From Pseudomonas gingeri (GTDB lineage Bacteria; Pseudomonadota; Gammaproteobacteria; Pseudomonadales; Pseudomonadaceae), in NCBI RefSeq assembly GCF_013385425.1, contig NZ_JACAQA010000039.1:1-58311 (forward strand): a DNA stretch of 58,311 nt, given 5' to 3'. Shown one piece after another: positions 1 through 6,845 of this stretch (positions within the stretch are counted from its first letter, which is position 1; each line of letters opens with the position of its first letter). Below the pieces are notes generated by a model. It had not been told where the DNA came from and did not search any database. It worked only from the letters and a program-made list of their open reading frames with translations. The position numbers and the translations under genes were made by a program.

Positions 1-68
1 CAGTTTTGGGCCGGCGTTGACACCCACCTTACTGCTGTAGTGGTCTAATGAAACCGGACATCCATTTA

Positions 69-84
69 GGCGAGAATGCTCGCC
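69..84. repeat. Short palindrome at left end of IS remnant
   Basis: A perfect 6-bp stem (GGCGAG / CTCGCC) with a 4-base loop lies just upstream of the transposase orfA start. It probably belongs to the left end of the IS3-family element. The true terminal inverted repeat cannot be fixed because the right end of the element is missing. Confidence 0.4.
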
Positions 85-99
85 AGATAGAGGTGTCTG

Positions 100-456
100 A
101 TGACCAAGCAACGTCGTTCCTTTTCCGCTGAATTCAAACGCGAGGCTACAGGCCTCGTTCTCGATCAAGGCTATAGCCATATCGAAGCCAGCCGCTCGCT
201 CGGGGTGGTCGAGTCCGCATCACGTCGCTGGATTAACCAACTCCAGCAGGAGCGCAACGGCGTGACGCCGCAGAGCAAAGCGCTGACGCCCGAGCAGCAG
301 AAAATCCAGGATCTGGAAGCTCGAATCGCCCGACTTGAGCGGGAGAAATCCATTTTAAAAAACCGCCTCCCCGGCGCTCCGCGGCCCATTGGACTAGAAA
401 CACTACGGGCTACACTGATCTCTCTGGACTGTGGTCGCTGGCTTTTTGGAGGCTAA
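100..456 (+). pseudogene. Truncated IS3-family transposase OrfA
   Basis: The first 88 or so codons match the N-terminal helix-turn-helix and leucine-zipper part of IS3-family OrfA proteins: the start MTKQRRSFSAEFKREA, then SRSLGVVES, and a coiled coil ending REKSILK. Intact relatives continue from that lysine into a short conserved tail and then frameshift into OrfB. Here the reading frame changes character after about position 360 and runs into unrelated sequence until a stop at 456. No OrfB (DDE catalytic domain) is visible anywhere in the window. The element is therefore a 5' fragment, unable to transpose by itself. It lies in an accessory segment next to tRNA-Ser, together with a decayed toxin-antitoxin locus. 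Confidence 0.8.
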
Positions 457-1224
457 GTCCCCGTCAAAAAACTTGACCCAGGGGAAGTTGCGGCCCCGTT
501 AGTGGTGGCGCGTTTCGTGACCGAACACCTAGGACAGTCGTCCAGCACTAATTGCGCCAGCAACGGTGGGATTTCAATCCCTATGAAGCTGTCCTTCTGC
601 TTTCCCATAATTTCGGAGAGCCGTTCGCGTAGCGCATTGAAGTTGGCATGTGTGCGGGACATGATCTGGCCTTACCGGGCCAACGTTGAACCGGCATAGC
701 CGAGGAACACTTCAATACCCGCTCCACGCCTGGATCGCGGCGGCCCACTGCCGTGTTGCCGGATACTGGTCCTTCTCGATATCAATCAGGTGCCGGCGTG
801 GCACGCCCAGTTTACGAAGGGCCACACTGCCTAAATCCGCCAACACCAGATCACGAGTGCTGTGGACTTCAGAATGGACCTGCCCTTTGAGCTTTTGCTT
901 GTCGAAGCTCTTGTAGCCCACCACATGGGGAACGTCATGAAACACCGTTTCCATAGCGGCCGCGGCGAAGGTACTGGCACCGTAGATCGTCGGAATAGAT
1001 TATCCGTCGGTGGTTTGAATCGGGCTGAAACGAGCATTCCTCCTGACACCCGGATTGAACTGCTCCGCCTGCTACTGATCCTGATGGACCCGATGCATGA
1101 GAGTCTTTTTGGGGAAGATCATGGCCGTGACTCGAAGCACCTTCGGCGGCTCGGGTGTTTCCATCAAAGCATGCGTTTGCGAGTGATCAATCCCAGGCGA
1201 AACCTTCTTCGGAGGCCTAGCCAT
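453..1224 (-). pseudogene. Broken RES-domain toxin (NAD+-degrading family)
   Basis: On the minus strand an ATG at 1224 follows a strong AGGAGGT ribosome site and overlaps the antitoxin stop (ATGGCTAG). The reading frame gives MARPPKKVSPG and then a RES-family core: an NARFSPI segment, IPTIYGASTF, METVFHDVPH and DLVLADLGSVALRKLG. It contains two in-frame stops, TAG at 1072-1074 and TAA at 1000-1002. A frameshift near 712-722 (...IQAWSG) follows; in the shifted frame a GIEVFL-like stretch, another stop and a probable C-terminal tail can be read down to about 453. RES toxins of Xre/RES systems deplete NAD+. The family is inferred from the motif pattern and the gene order antitoxin-toxin. With these lesions no full-length toxin can be made. 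The last 250 bases are the least certain part. Confidence 0.75.
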
Positions 1225-1897
1225 GGGCGACCTCCTGCACCTCGTCTTGCGCTGCCGCAATCACACGATCCGGCTGACTGGCCAATAGATCCTGAGGACG
1301 CAGCCCTCCCAGAAAACTGTTGGCCGACAGAAACCAGTAAGCCAGGCCCCAGCCATCCTTCTGACCGTCAAATATCTCCAGCACTTTGCTGAGCACCTTG
1401 AGTGGCCGGAAGCCCGTATCGGGGTCCAGACCATAACCCGGGAAGTAGTCCACGCCGTGGTGATGGATCGCGAATATCTGCCTTAGGCGCTTCCATTTGT
1501 TGGGTTGGGTGCTGGGGTTGCTGAGGCTCAAATCAGCCAGCTTCGACACCTGTACCGCTGTCAGCCAGTCCGCGCCCTCAAGCACGGCTTGGCGCGACCT
1601 GGCAATCATGCCGGCCTCCTTGATCAGGTTCGGTGTCGGTGGTGTTTTGGAGACCAAGGCATCGACCAAGGACTCGAGCAAGCGCCGGTCATGCATTTTC
1701 AATGAGGTATCGACCAGCATGGCGATGCTGGTCATGGTTTCGGCCATGGCGCGCATCGCGTGCTCACTCGCATGATCAACCTCGACCACGATCAGTCGCT
1801 CGGCAACGGTTTTCTCAAGTTGGCCGCGCATCTCCCGAGCAGTCCCCGACACAGCGGAAACCCGGGAAACCCGAGAAGACTCATGAACGAGGCCCAT
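1217..1897 (-). CDS. Xre/MbcA/ParS-type antitoxin (orphaned)
   Basis: This 226-residue protein lies directly upstream of the broken RES toxin, and its stop overlaps the toxin start by 8 bases. The C-terminal third, with ILRPLK-like and WFLSANSFLGGLRPQDLL segments followed by RVIAAAQDEV, resembles the toxin-binding (DUF2384) domain of Xre/MbcA/ParS antitoxins. A region around residues 115-150 (ADWLTAVQVSKLADLS, then KWKRLRQIFAI) looks like a DNA-binding helix-turn-helix. The ATG at 1897 is preferred to the TTG five codons upstream because GGAG lies 8 bases before it. The frame is open from end to end, so the antitoxin outlives its partner. An inverted repeat upstream (1913-1949) is a candidate autoregulatory operator. 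It is longer than the usual 130-150-residue Xre antitoxins, so the N-terminal part may have another role. Confidence 0.7.
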   Translation of the reverse strand: MGLVHESSRVSRVSAVSGTAREMRGQLEKTVAERLIVVEVDHASEHAMRAMAETMTSIAMLVDTSLKMHDRRLLESLVDALVSKTPPTPNLIKEAGMIARSRQAVLEGADWLTAVQVSKLADLSLSNPSTQPNKWKRLRQIFAIHHHGVDYFPGYGLDPDTGFRPLKVLSKVLEIFDGQKDGWGLAYWFLSANSFLGGLRPQDLLASQPDRVIAAAQDEVQEVAHG

Positions 1898-1912
1898 ACC
1901 TGCACTCCACAA

Positions 1913-1949
1913 ATTAGCATGATTATCAAAAAACCATGGTAATGCTAAT
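1913..1949. promoter_or_regulatory. Inverted repeat, candidate TA operator with promoter
   Basis: ATTAGCAT (1913-1920) and ATGCTAAT (1942-1949) are 8-bp inverted arms around an AT-rich centre. Read toward the antitoxin (minus strand) the centre carries GATAAT, a good -10 candidate, about 30 bases before the antitoxin start. The arrangement suits repression by the antitoxin or toxin-antitoxin complex. Binding is inferred only. Confidence 0.45.
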
Positions 1950-2161
1950 AATCCATCTGGAGCAATCTTACTCGTTTTCCCGGTGGCAGCGCTGACCGTT
2001 TGGCGGCTCAGTGAAACTCACCTTCAGCAATCCTCGGACGAAAATGCGGTGATCTGCGTTATCGCCTTTGAATTAGCACTGACTGGAATCCCGGGAGGTC
2101 CAAAGCAAACCAGGCGCCAAAGTATGGGCTGGAGTATGGGCAGGGCAAACCCCAGAAACGA

Positions 2162-2186
2162 CAAAGCCCCGGATTCCGGGGCTTTG
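2162..2186 (-). terminator. Terminator hairpin after tRNA-Ser
   Basis: A perfect 12-bp palindrome (CAAAGCCCCGGA with its complement, one unpaired base) lies 11 bases past the tRNA 3' end. On the minus strand it is followed by TCGTTT, a weak T tract. Confidence 0.7.
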
Positions 2187-2197
2187 AGGTCTGTGTA

Positions 2198-2285
2198 TGG
2201 CGGAGGCGCAGAGATTCGAACTCTGGGACCTGTTACAGTCGGCAGTTTTCAAGACTGCTGCCTTAAACCACTCGGCCACACCTCC
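2198..2285 (-). tRNA. tRNA-Ser (anticodon UGA)
   Basis: Read on the minus strand, the gene starts GGAGGTGTGGCCGAG and ends CGCCTCCGCCA, so the acceptor stem pairs GGAGGTG-type bases with CGCCTCC and the CCA end is encoded. The anticodon loop CTTGAAA gives TGA, which reads UCA codons. Its 88 bases include the long variable arm typical of serine tRNAs. A terminator hairpin follows at 2162-2186. The DNA past its 3' end (below 2160) is accessory, fitting the common use of serine tRNA genes as integration sites, but I found no repeated 3' segment that would mark an att site. Confidence 0.95.
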
Positions 2286-2407
2286 TATGTACTGCGGGCG
2301 CCATAATACCGGAATGAAACACACTGTCAAACTCTCGTGATAGCTTGTTACAGAGCCTCTGGTATGATCTTTGAGACTGAACATTTCAAACCCGAAGGAG
2401 TGTCGCC

Positions 2408-3076
2408 ATGCGCGAACAGGATTACGCCGTTAACAGCGTGCAGGCTGAGCAGCTAGAAGTTAGCCGCGTCCTGCGCAACACCTACAGCCTTCTGGCCCTC
2501 ACCCTCGCCTTCAGTGGCCTGACGGCCTATATCTCCCAGCAGATGCACGTCGGCTACCCGAACGTGTTCGTGGTGCTGATCGGTTTCTACGGGCTGTTCT
2601 TCCTCACCAACAAACTCCGTGACTCGGCCTGGGGCCTGGTCTCCACCTTCGCCCTGACCGGCTTCATGGGCTACCTGCTCGGCCCGATCCTCAACCGCTA
2701 CCTGGGTATGCAGGGCGGCTCCGAAGTGGTCAGTTCGGCCTTCGCCATGACCGCCCTGGTCTTCGGCGGCCTGTCGGCCTACGTGCTGATCAGCCGCAAG
2801 GACATGAGCTTCCTCAGCGGTTTCATCACCGTCGGCGTTTTCGTCCTGCTGGGTGCGATGCTGGCCAGCATCTTCTTCCACATCAGTGGCCTGCAGTTGG
2901 CGATCAGCGCCGGTTTCGTGCTGATCTCCTCGGCCATGATCCTGTTCCAGACCAGCGCCATCATCCAGGGCGGGGAACGTAACTACATCATGGCGACCAT
3001 CAACCTGTATGTGTCGATCTACAACCTGTTTATCAGCCTGTTGCAGATCTTCGGCATCATGGGCCGCGATGATTGA
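2408..3076 (+). CDS. yccA: YccA-like Bax inhibitor-1 family membrane protein
   Basis: This 222-residue protein has seven hydrophobic segments from about residue 25 onward, with a hydrophilic N-terminus (MREQDYAVNSVQAEQLE), as in the TMBIM/BI-1 family. In E. coli YccA is a substrate and modulator of the membrane protease FtsH, which it can inhibit when secretion is jammed. The C-terminal RDD tail and the segment ASIFFHISGLQLAISAG agree with the YccA subgroup. The ATG at 2408 has AGGAG 9 bases upstream. TATGAT at 2363-2368 may be the -10 box, though no good -35 is seen. A strong terminator at 3092-3120 ends the unit, so it appears monocistronic. Confidence 0.9.
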   Translation: MREQDYAVNSVQAEQLEVSRVLRNTYSLLALTLAFSGLTAYISQQMHVGYPNVFVVLIGFYGLFFLTNKLRDSAWGLVSTFALTGFMGYLLGPILNRYLGMQGGSEVVSSAFAMTALVFGGLSAYVLISRKDMSFLSGFITVGVFVLLGAMLASIFFHISGLQLAISAGFVLISSAMILFQTSAIIQGGERNYIMATINLYVSIYNLFISLLQIFGIMGRDD

Positions 3077-3091
3077 TCGCTGCTGTTAAGC

Positions 3092-3120
3092 AAAAAGCCC
3101 GCTTCGACGGGCTTTTTCTT
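3092..3120 (+). terminator. Rho-independent terminator of yccA
   Basis: AAAAAGCCCG / CGGGCTTTTT, a 10-bp stem with a CTTCGA loop, ends in a T run 15 bases after the yccA stop. Confidence 0.9.
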
Positions 3121-3187
3121 GCCCGCGATTTAGCTTCTTGGGGGTTCTGGCTTTATCATGACGGCAGGTTTGCTGACAGAGTCCCCC

Positions 3188-3580
3188 ATGAAGTTTGCCA
3201 TTGCGCTGTTTTCCGCGCCCCACGCGCCCTCCTCCCGCCGCGCCCTGCTGTTCGCCCAGGCCGCTCTCGCCGGTGGGCATGAGATTGTGCGGCTGTTCTT
3301 TTATCAGGACGGCGTGCACAGCGCGTCGAGCAGTGTGGTCACGCCCCAGGACGAGCAGGACCTGCCCCGGCAATGGGCGGATTTCGTCAACGAACACCAA
3401 CTTGACGGCGTGGTCTGCATCGCCGCGGCCTTGCGCCGTGGCGTGCTGAACGACGAAGAAGCCCAGCGCTATCAACGCTCGGCGGTCAATCTGAGCGCGC
3501 CCTGGGCCTTGTCCGGCCTGGGCCAGTTGCACGATGCGGTGCAAACCGCCGACCGCTTGATCTGCTTTGGAGGGCCTTGA
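3188..3580 (+). CDS. tusD: Sulfurtransferase TusD
   Basis: This 130-residue DsrE-family protein is the first gene of a tusDCBE operon. TusBCD is a heterohexamer that accepts persulfide sulfur from TusA and passes it to TusE for 2-thiolation of the wobble uridine of tRNAs by MnmA, which is encoded at 25345-26478. Cys77 in DGVVCIAAALRRG matches the active cysteine of E. coli TusD (about position 78). The start MKFAIALFS at 3188 gives the usual family length; an upstream in-frame ATG at 3158 would add ten atypical residues. One base separates its stop from the tusC start. Confidence 0.92.
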   Translation: MKFAIALFSAPHAPSSRRALLFAQAALAGGHEIVRLFFYQDGVHSASSSVVTPQDEQDLPRQWADFVNEHQLDGVVCIAAALRRGVLNDEEAQRYQRSAVNLSAPWALSGLGQLHDAVQTADRLICFGGP

Positions 3581-3581
3581 A

Positions 3582-3944
3582 ATGCCCAAGTCCCTGTTGA
3601 TTATCAGCCGCCAGGCGCCCTGGTCCGGCCCGGCCGCCCGTGAAGCACTGGATATCGTGCTGGCCGGCGGTGCGTTCGATCTGCCCATCGGCCTGCTGTT
3701 CATGGACGACGGTGTCTTCCAGTTGATGCCCGGGCAGAACGCCAAGGCCCTGCAACAGAAAGACCTGACCGCCAATCTCCAGGCCCTGTCGCTGTTCGGC
3801 ATCGACGAGCTCTACGCCTGCGCCGACAGCCTGGCCGACCGCGGGATTTTCCCGACACAGGTCGCCGGCGAAGACCTTGAGGTGCTCACGGCTGAAGGGC
3901 TCAGTGCGCTTGTTAACCGTTATGACCAGGTGATCACCCTCTGA
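3582..3944 (+). CDS. tusC: Sulfurtransferase subunit TusC
   Basis: This 120-residue DsrF-like protein is the second subunit of the TusBCD sulfur carrier complex. The fold is recognisable from the N-terminal MPKSLLIISRQAPWSG strand-loop and the LAGGAFDLPIGLLFMDDGVFQL segment. The chosen ATG at 3582 has GGAGGG 9 bases upstream, inside the end of tusD. The stop overlaps the tusB start by one base (TGATG), so the two are probably translated together. TusC is thought to be structural rather than a sulfur carrier; I see no strongly conserved catalytic cysteine. Confidence 0.9.
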   Translation: MPKSLLIISRQAPWSGPAAREALDIVLAGGAFDLPIGLLFMDDGVFQLMPGQNAKALQQKDLTANLQALSLFGIDELYACADSLADRGIFPTQVAGEDLEVLTAEGLSALVNRYDQVITL

Positions 3945-4243
3945 TGTCGACCTTGCATGTGTTGTCCCACTCCCCTTTTACCGACAGCCGCCTGGGCAGT
4001 TGCCTGCGCCTGCTGGGCAGCGAGGATGCGCTGCTGCTCTGTGGCGACGCGGTGCATGCCGTGCAACCGCGCAGCCTGCCGCTTGAAGCGCTGGAAGAAC
4101 GCGCTGATGACCTGCGCCTGTTCCTGCTCGAAGAAGACCTGCAAGCCCGCGGCCTGGAGTGCCCGACCTGGGCCACCAGCGTCGACTACCCGGCATTTGT
4201 CGAACTGTCGATCCGTTACGACAAGGTCAATACCTGGCTATGA
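3944..4243 (+). CDS. tusB: Sulfurtransferase subunit TusB
   Basis: This 99-residue DsrH-like protein is the smallest subunit of TusBCD. It starts MSTLHVLSHSP and ends SIRYDKVNTWL, both characteristic of TusB/DsrH. It overlaps tusC by one base and tusE by four (ATGA). In this operon the D-C-B order is followed directly by the TusE partner, so donor complex and acceptor are made together. Confidence 0.9.
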   Translation: MSTLHVLSHSPFTDSRLGSCLRLLGSEDALLLCGDAVHAVQPRSLPLEALEERADDLRLFLLEEDLQARGLECPTWATSVDYPAFVELSIRYDKVNTWL

Positions 4244-4575
4244 ACACGTTGACGGTAAACGGACAGGCCATCGCCCTGGACAAGGACGGCTACCTGGTGG
4301 AACTGAGTGACTGGTCGCCGGAAGTCGCGGCCGCCCTGGCCACGCGGGAAGAACTCGAACTGAGCCCCGAGCACTGGGAAATCCTCGAATTGCTGCGCGG
4401 CTTCTACCGCGAGTTCGAGCTCTCCCCCGCGACCCGTCCGCTGATCAAGTACACCGCCTTGAAGCTGGGCGCCGAGAAAGGCAACAGCCTGCACCTCAAC
4501 CGTTTGTTCAAAGGCACCCCCGCCAAACTCGCCGCCAAGCTGGCGGGCCTGCCCAAACCGACGAACTGCTTATGA
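4240..4575 (+). CDS. tusE: Sulfur carrier TusE (DsrC-like)
   Basis: This 111-residue DsrC/TusE protein takes sulfur from TusBCD and hands it to MnmA bound to tRNA. The penultimate cysteine (Cys110, ending PTNCL) is the family's sulfur-carrying residue on the flexible C-terminal arm. The body contains WSPEVAAALATREEL, EHWEILELLRGFY and LFKGTPAKLAAKLAGLPKP, all typical. The ATG at 4240 overlaps the tusB stop. The downstream ybiB gene overlaps its stop by four bases. Confidence 0.93.
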   Translation: MNTLTVNGQAIALDKDGYLVELSDWSPEVAAALATREELELSPEHWEILELLRGFYREFELSPATRPLIKYTALKLGAEKGNSLHLNRLFKGTPAKLAAKLAGLPKPTNCL

Positions 4576-5573
4576 CCGAGTACACGCCGTTGATCATCGA
4601 AACGCCCGCCGAGCACCCGTTTGCCCAGTTTGTCCGCATCCTTGGCAAGGGCAAGCGTGGCGCCCGCAACCTGACCCGCGAAGAAGCCCGCGAGGCCATG
4701 GGCATGCTGCTGGACGGCAAGGTCGAGGACACCCAGCTCGGTGCCTTCCTGATGCTCTTGCGCCACAAGGAAGAAAGCCCGGAGGAGCTGGCCGGTTTCA
4801 CTGAAGCCCTGCGCGAGCGTTTGCAAGCGCCCAAGCTGGCGATCGACCTGGACTGGCCGAGCTACGCCGGCAAGAAGCGTCACCTGCCCTGGTACCTGCT
4901 GGCCGCCAAGTGTCTGGCACAGAACGGCATCAAGATATTCATGCACGGCGGCGGCGCCCATACTGCGGGCCGTCTCTACACCGAACAATTGCTCGAGACG
5001 CTGCAGATTCCATTGTGCCGCGACTGGCCAGCCGTCGAGCAGGCGATCGGCCAGGGCAATATCGCCTTTATGCCCCTGGGCGACTGGGCCGCGCCTTTGC
5101 AGCGGATGATCGACCTGCGCAACATCCTCGGCCTGCGTTCGCCGATCCATTCCCTGGCGCGATTGCTCAACCCGCTGGGCGCGCGCTGTGGCCTGCAAAG
5201 CATCTTCCATCCCGGCTACCAGGCAGTGCACCGCGACGCCAGCGGCTTGCTGGGCGACACGGTGATCGTGATCAAGGGCGACGGCGGCGAAATCGAGGTC
5301 AACCCGGACAGCAGCAGCCATCTCTACGGCACCACCGGCGGCGAAAGCTGGGACGAAGAATGGCCGGCGCTGTCCGAGCAACGCCATGTGAAACCGGCGA
5401 CCCTGGAACCCGAACACCTCAAGGCGCTCTGGCGCGGCGACGTCGAGGACAGCTACCCGCAACTGGCCCTGATCTCGACCATGGCCCTGGCCCTGCGCGG
5501 CCTCGGCACGCCCCGCGAACAGGCCTTCGAACAGGCCCGGCGCTACTGGGATGCACGGGATAGATCGATCTGA
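4572..5573 (+). CDS. ybiB: YbiB/TrpD2-like nucleic-acid-binding protein
   Basis: This 333-residue protein has the anthranilate phosphoribosyltransferase (TrpD) fold: an N-terminal helical domain (GKRGARNLTREEAREAM, DTQLGAFLMLLR) and a glycine-rich phosphoribosyltransferase domain (MHGGGAHTAGR). No other trp gene is near and the anthranilate-site residues are not kept, as in the YbiB/TrpD2 proteins, which bind single-stranded nucleic acid and belong to the LexA-linked response in E. coli. It overlaps tusE by four bases (ATGA), so it is co-transcribed with the tus genes. Whether that link has a function is unknown. Confidence 0.85.
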   Translation: MTEYTPLIIETPAEHPFAQFVRILGKGKRGARNLTREEAREAMGMLLDGKVEDTQLGAFLMLLRHKEESPEELAGFTEALRERLQAPKLAIDLDWPSYAGKKRHLPWYLLAAKCLAQNGIKIFMHGGGAHTAGRLYTEQLLETLQIPLCRDWPAVEQAIGQGNIAFMPLGDWAAPLQRMIDLRNILGLRSPIHSLARLLNPLGARCGLQSIFHPGYQAVHRDASGLLGDTVIVIKGDGGEIEVNPDSSSHLYGTTGGESWDEEWPALSEQRHVKPATLEPEHLKALWRGDVEDSYPQLALISTMALALRGLGTPREQAFEQARRYWDARDRSI

Positions 5574-5661
5574 TCGATGATTAACCCCCAGGGTTTGCGC
5601 TATTTTTTCGAACAAAGGCCTTTAGACTGAACTCCATTGCACACTTGCCGAGGAGTTTCCG

Positions 5662-6663
5662 ATGGGCCTTTTGATCGACGGCCGCTGGCATGACCAGTGG
5701 TACGAAAGCAGCAAAGACGGCGCGTTCCAGCGCGAACAGGCGCAACGCCGCAACTGGCTGACCGCCGACGGCAGGCCCGGTCCCAGCGGCGAAGGCGGGT
5801 TCAAGGCCGAAGCCGGGCGTTATCACCTTTATGTCTCCCTGGCCTGTCCCTGGGCCCACCGCACCCTGATCCTGCGCAAGCTCAAGGGCCTGGAAAGCCT
5901 GATCGATGTATCGGTGGTCAGCTGGTTGATGCTGGAAAACGGCTGGACCTTCGACAAGGCCTACGGCTCCAGCGGCGATGCGCTGGATAACCACACCTTC
6001 ATGCACCAGCGCTACACCGCCGATACCGCCGACTACACCGGCCGCGTGACCGTGCCGGTGCTATGGGACAAGCAATTGCAGCGCATCGTCAGCAATGAAT
6101 CGTCGGAAATCATCCGGATGTTCAACAGCGCGTTCAATGAACTGACCGGCAATCAGCTGGATTTCTATCCCCAAGCCTTGCACCCGCAGATCGACAGCTG
6201 GAACGAACGCATCTATCCGGCGGTGAACAACGGTGTCTATCGCGCCGGGTTTGCCACGTCACAGGGAGCTTATGAAGCAGCCTTTGATGATGTGTTCGGT
6301 GAGTTGGAGCAGTTGGAACGGCATCTGGCGGAAAGCCGTTATCTGGCGGGGGAATACCTGACGGAAGCGGATGTACGGCTGTTCACCACGCTGATTCGTT
6401 TTGACGCGGTGTACTACGGACACTTCAAGTGCAATCTGCGGCGGATTGCCGATTATCCGAGCCTGTCGAACTGGCTGCGGGAGCTGTATCAATGGCCGGG
6501 CGTGGCCGAGACGGTGGATTTTACCCATATCAAGGGGCATTACTACGCCAGTCACCGGACCATCAATCCGACCGGGATTGTGCCCAAGGGACCGGAGCAG
6601 GATTTCATGGGAAGCCATGATCGGGAAAAACTGGCTGGACGTGGTGTCTGGCGCGACCTCTAA
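5662..6663 (+). CDS. yqjG: Glutathionyl-hydroquinone reductase (YqjG/Xi-class GST)
   Basis: This 333-residue Xi-class glutathione transferase carries the active motif CPWAHR (LACPWAHRTLILRKLKGL), where the cysteine attacks glutathionyl-hydroquinones and releases the hydroquinone and glutathione disulfide. The C-terminal helical domain includes LTEADVRLFTTLIRFDAVYYGHFKCN, and the GSHDRE tail is typical of the family. AGGAG lies 9 bases before the ATG at 5662. It appears to be a single-gene unit; a REP palindrome follows it. Confidence 0.92.
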   Translation: MGLLIDGRWHDQWYESSKDGAFQREQAQRRNWLTADGRPGPSGEGGFKAEAGRYHLYVSLACPWAHRTLILRKLKGLESLIDVSVVSWLMLENGWTFDKAYGSSGDALDNHTFMHQRYTADTADYTGRVTVPVLWDKQLQRIVSNESSEIIRMFNSAFNELTGNQLDFYPQALHPQIDSWNERIYPAVNNGVYRAGFATSQGAYEAAFDDVFGELEQLERHLAESRYLAGEYLTEADVRLFTTLIRFDAVYYGHFKCNLRRIADYPSLSNWLRELYQWPGVAETVDFTHIKGHYYASHRTINPTGIVPKGPEQDFMGSHDREKLAGRGVWRDL

Positions 6664-6675
6664 CACACCGCAAAA

Positions 6676-6766
6676 CTGTAGGAGCGTGGCTTGTCCGGAC
6701 GCCGCACCGCCGCGAAGCTTTTAGCGATCTCAAGGACTTCTTCGCGGGCAAGCCCTGCTCCTACAG
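6676..6766. repeat. REP/BIME palindrome pair
   Basis: Imperfect inverted arms CTGTAGGAGCGTGGCTTG and CAAGCCCTGCTCCTACAG enclose GC-rich sequence. It is a typical Pseudomonas extragenic palindrome between the converging yqjG and cysG genes. It may also protect or end both transcripts. Confidence 0.8.
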
Positions 6767-6845
6767 GTTGATGTCGTGCACAAAATTGTGCTCGACACCG
6801 CACTTTAGATATCGTCAGGCCCAGATCCCACAGTAGGGATTTGCA

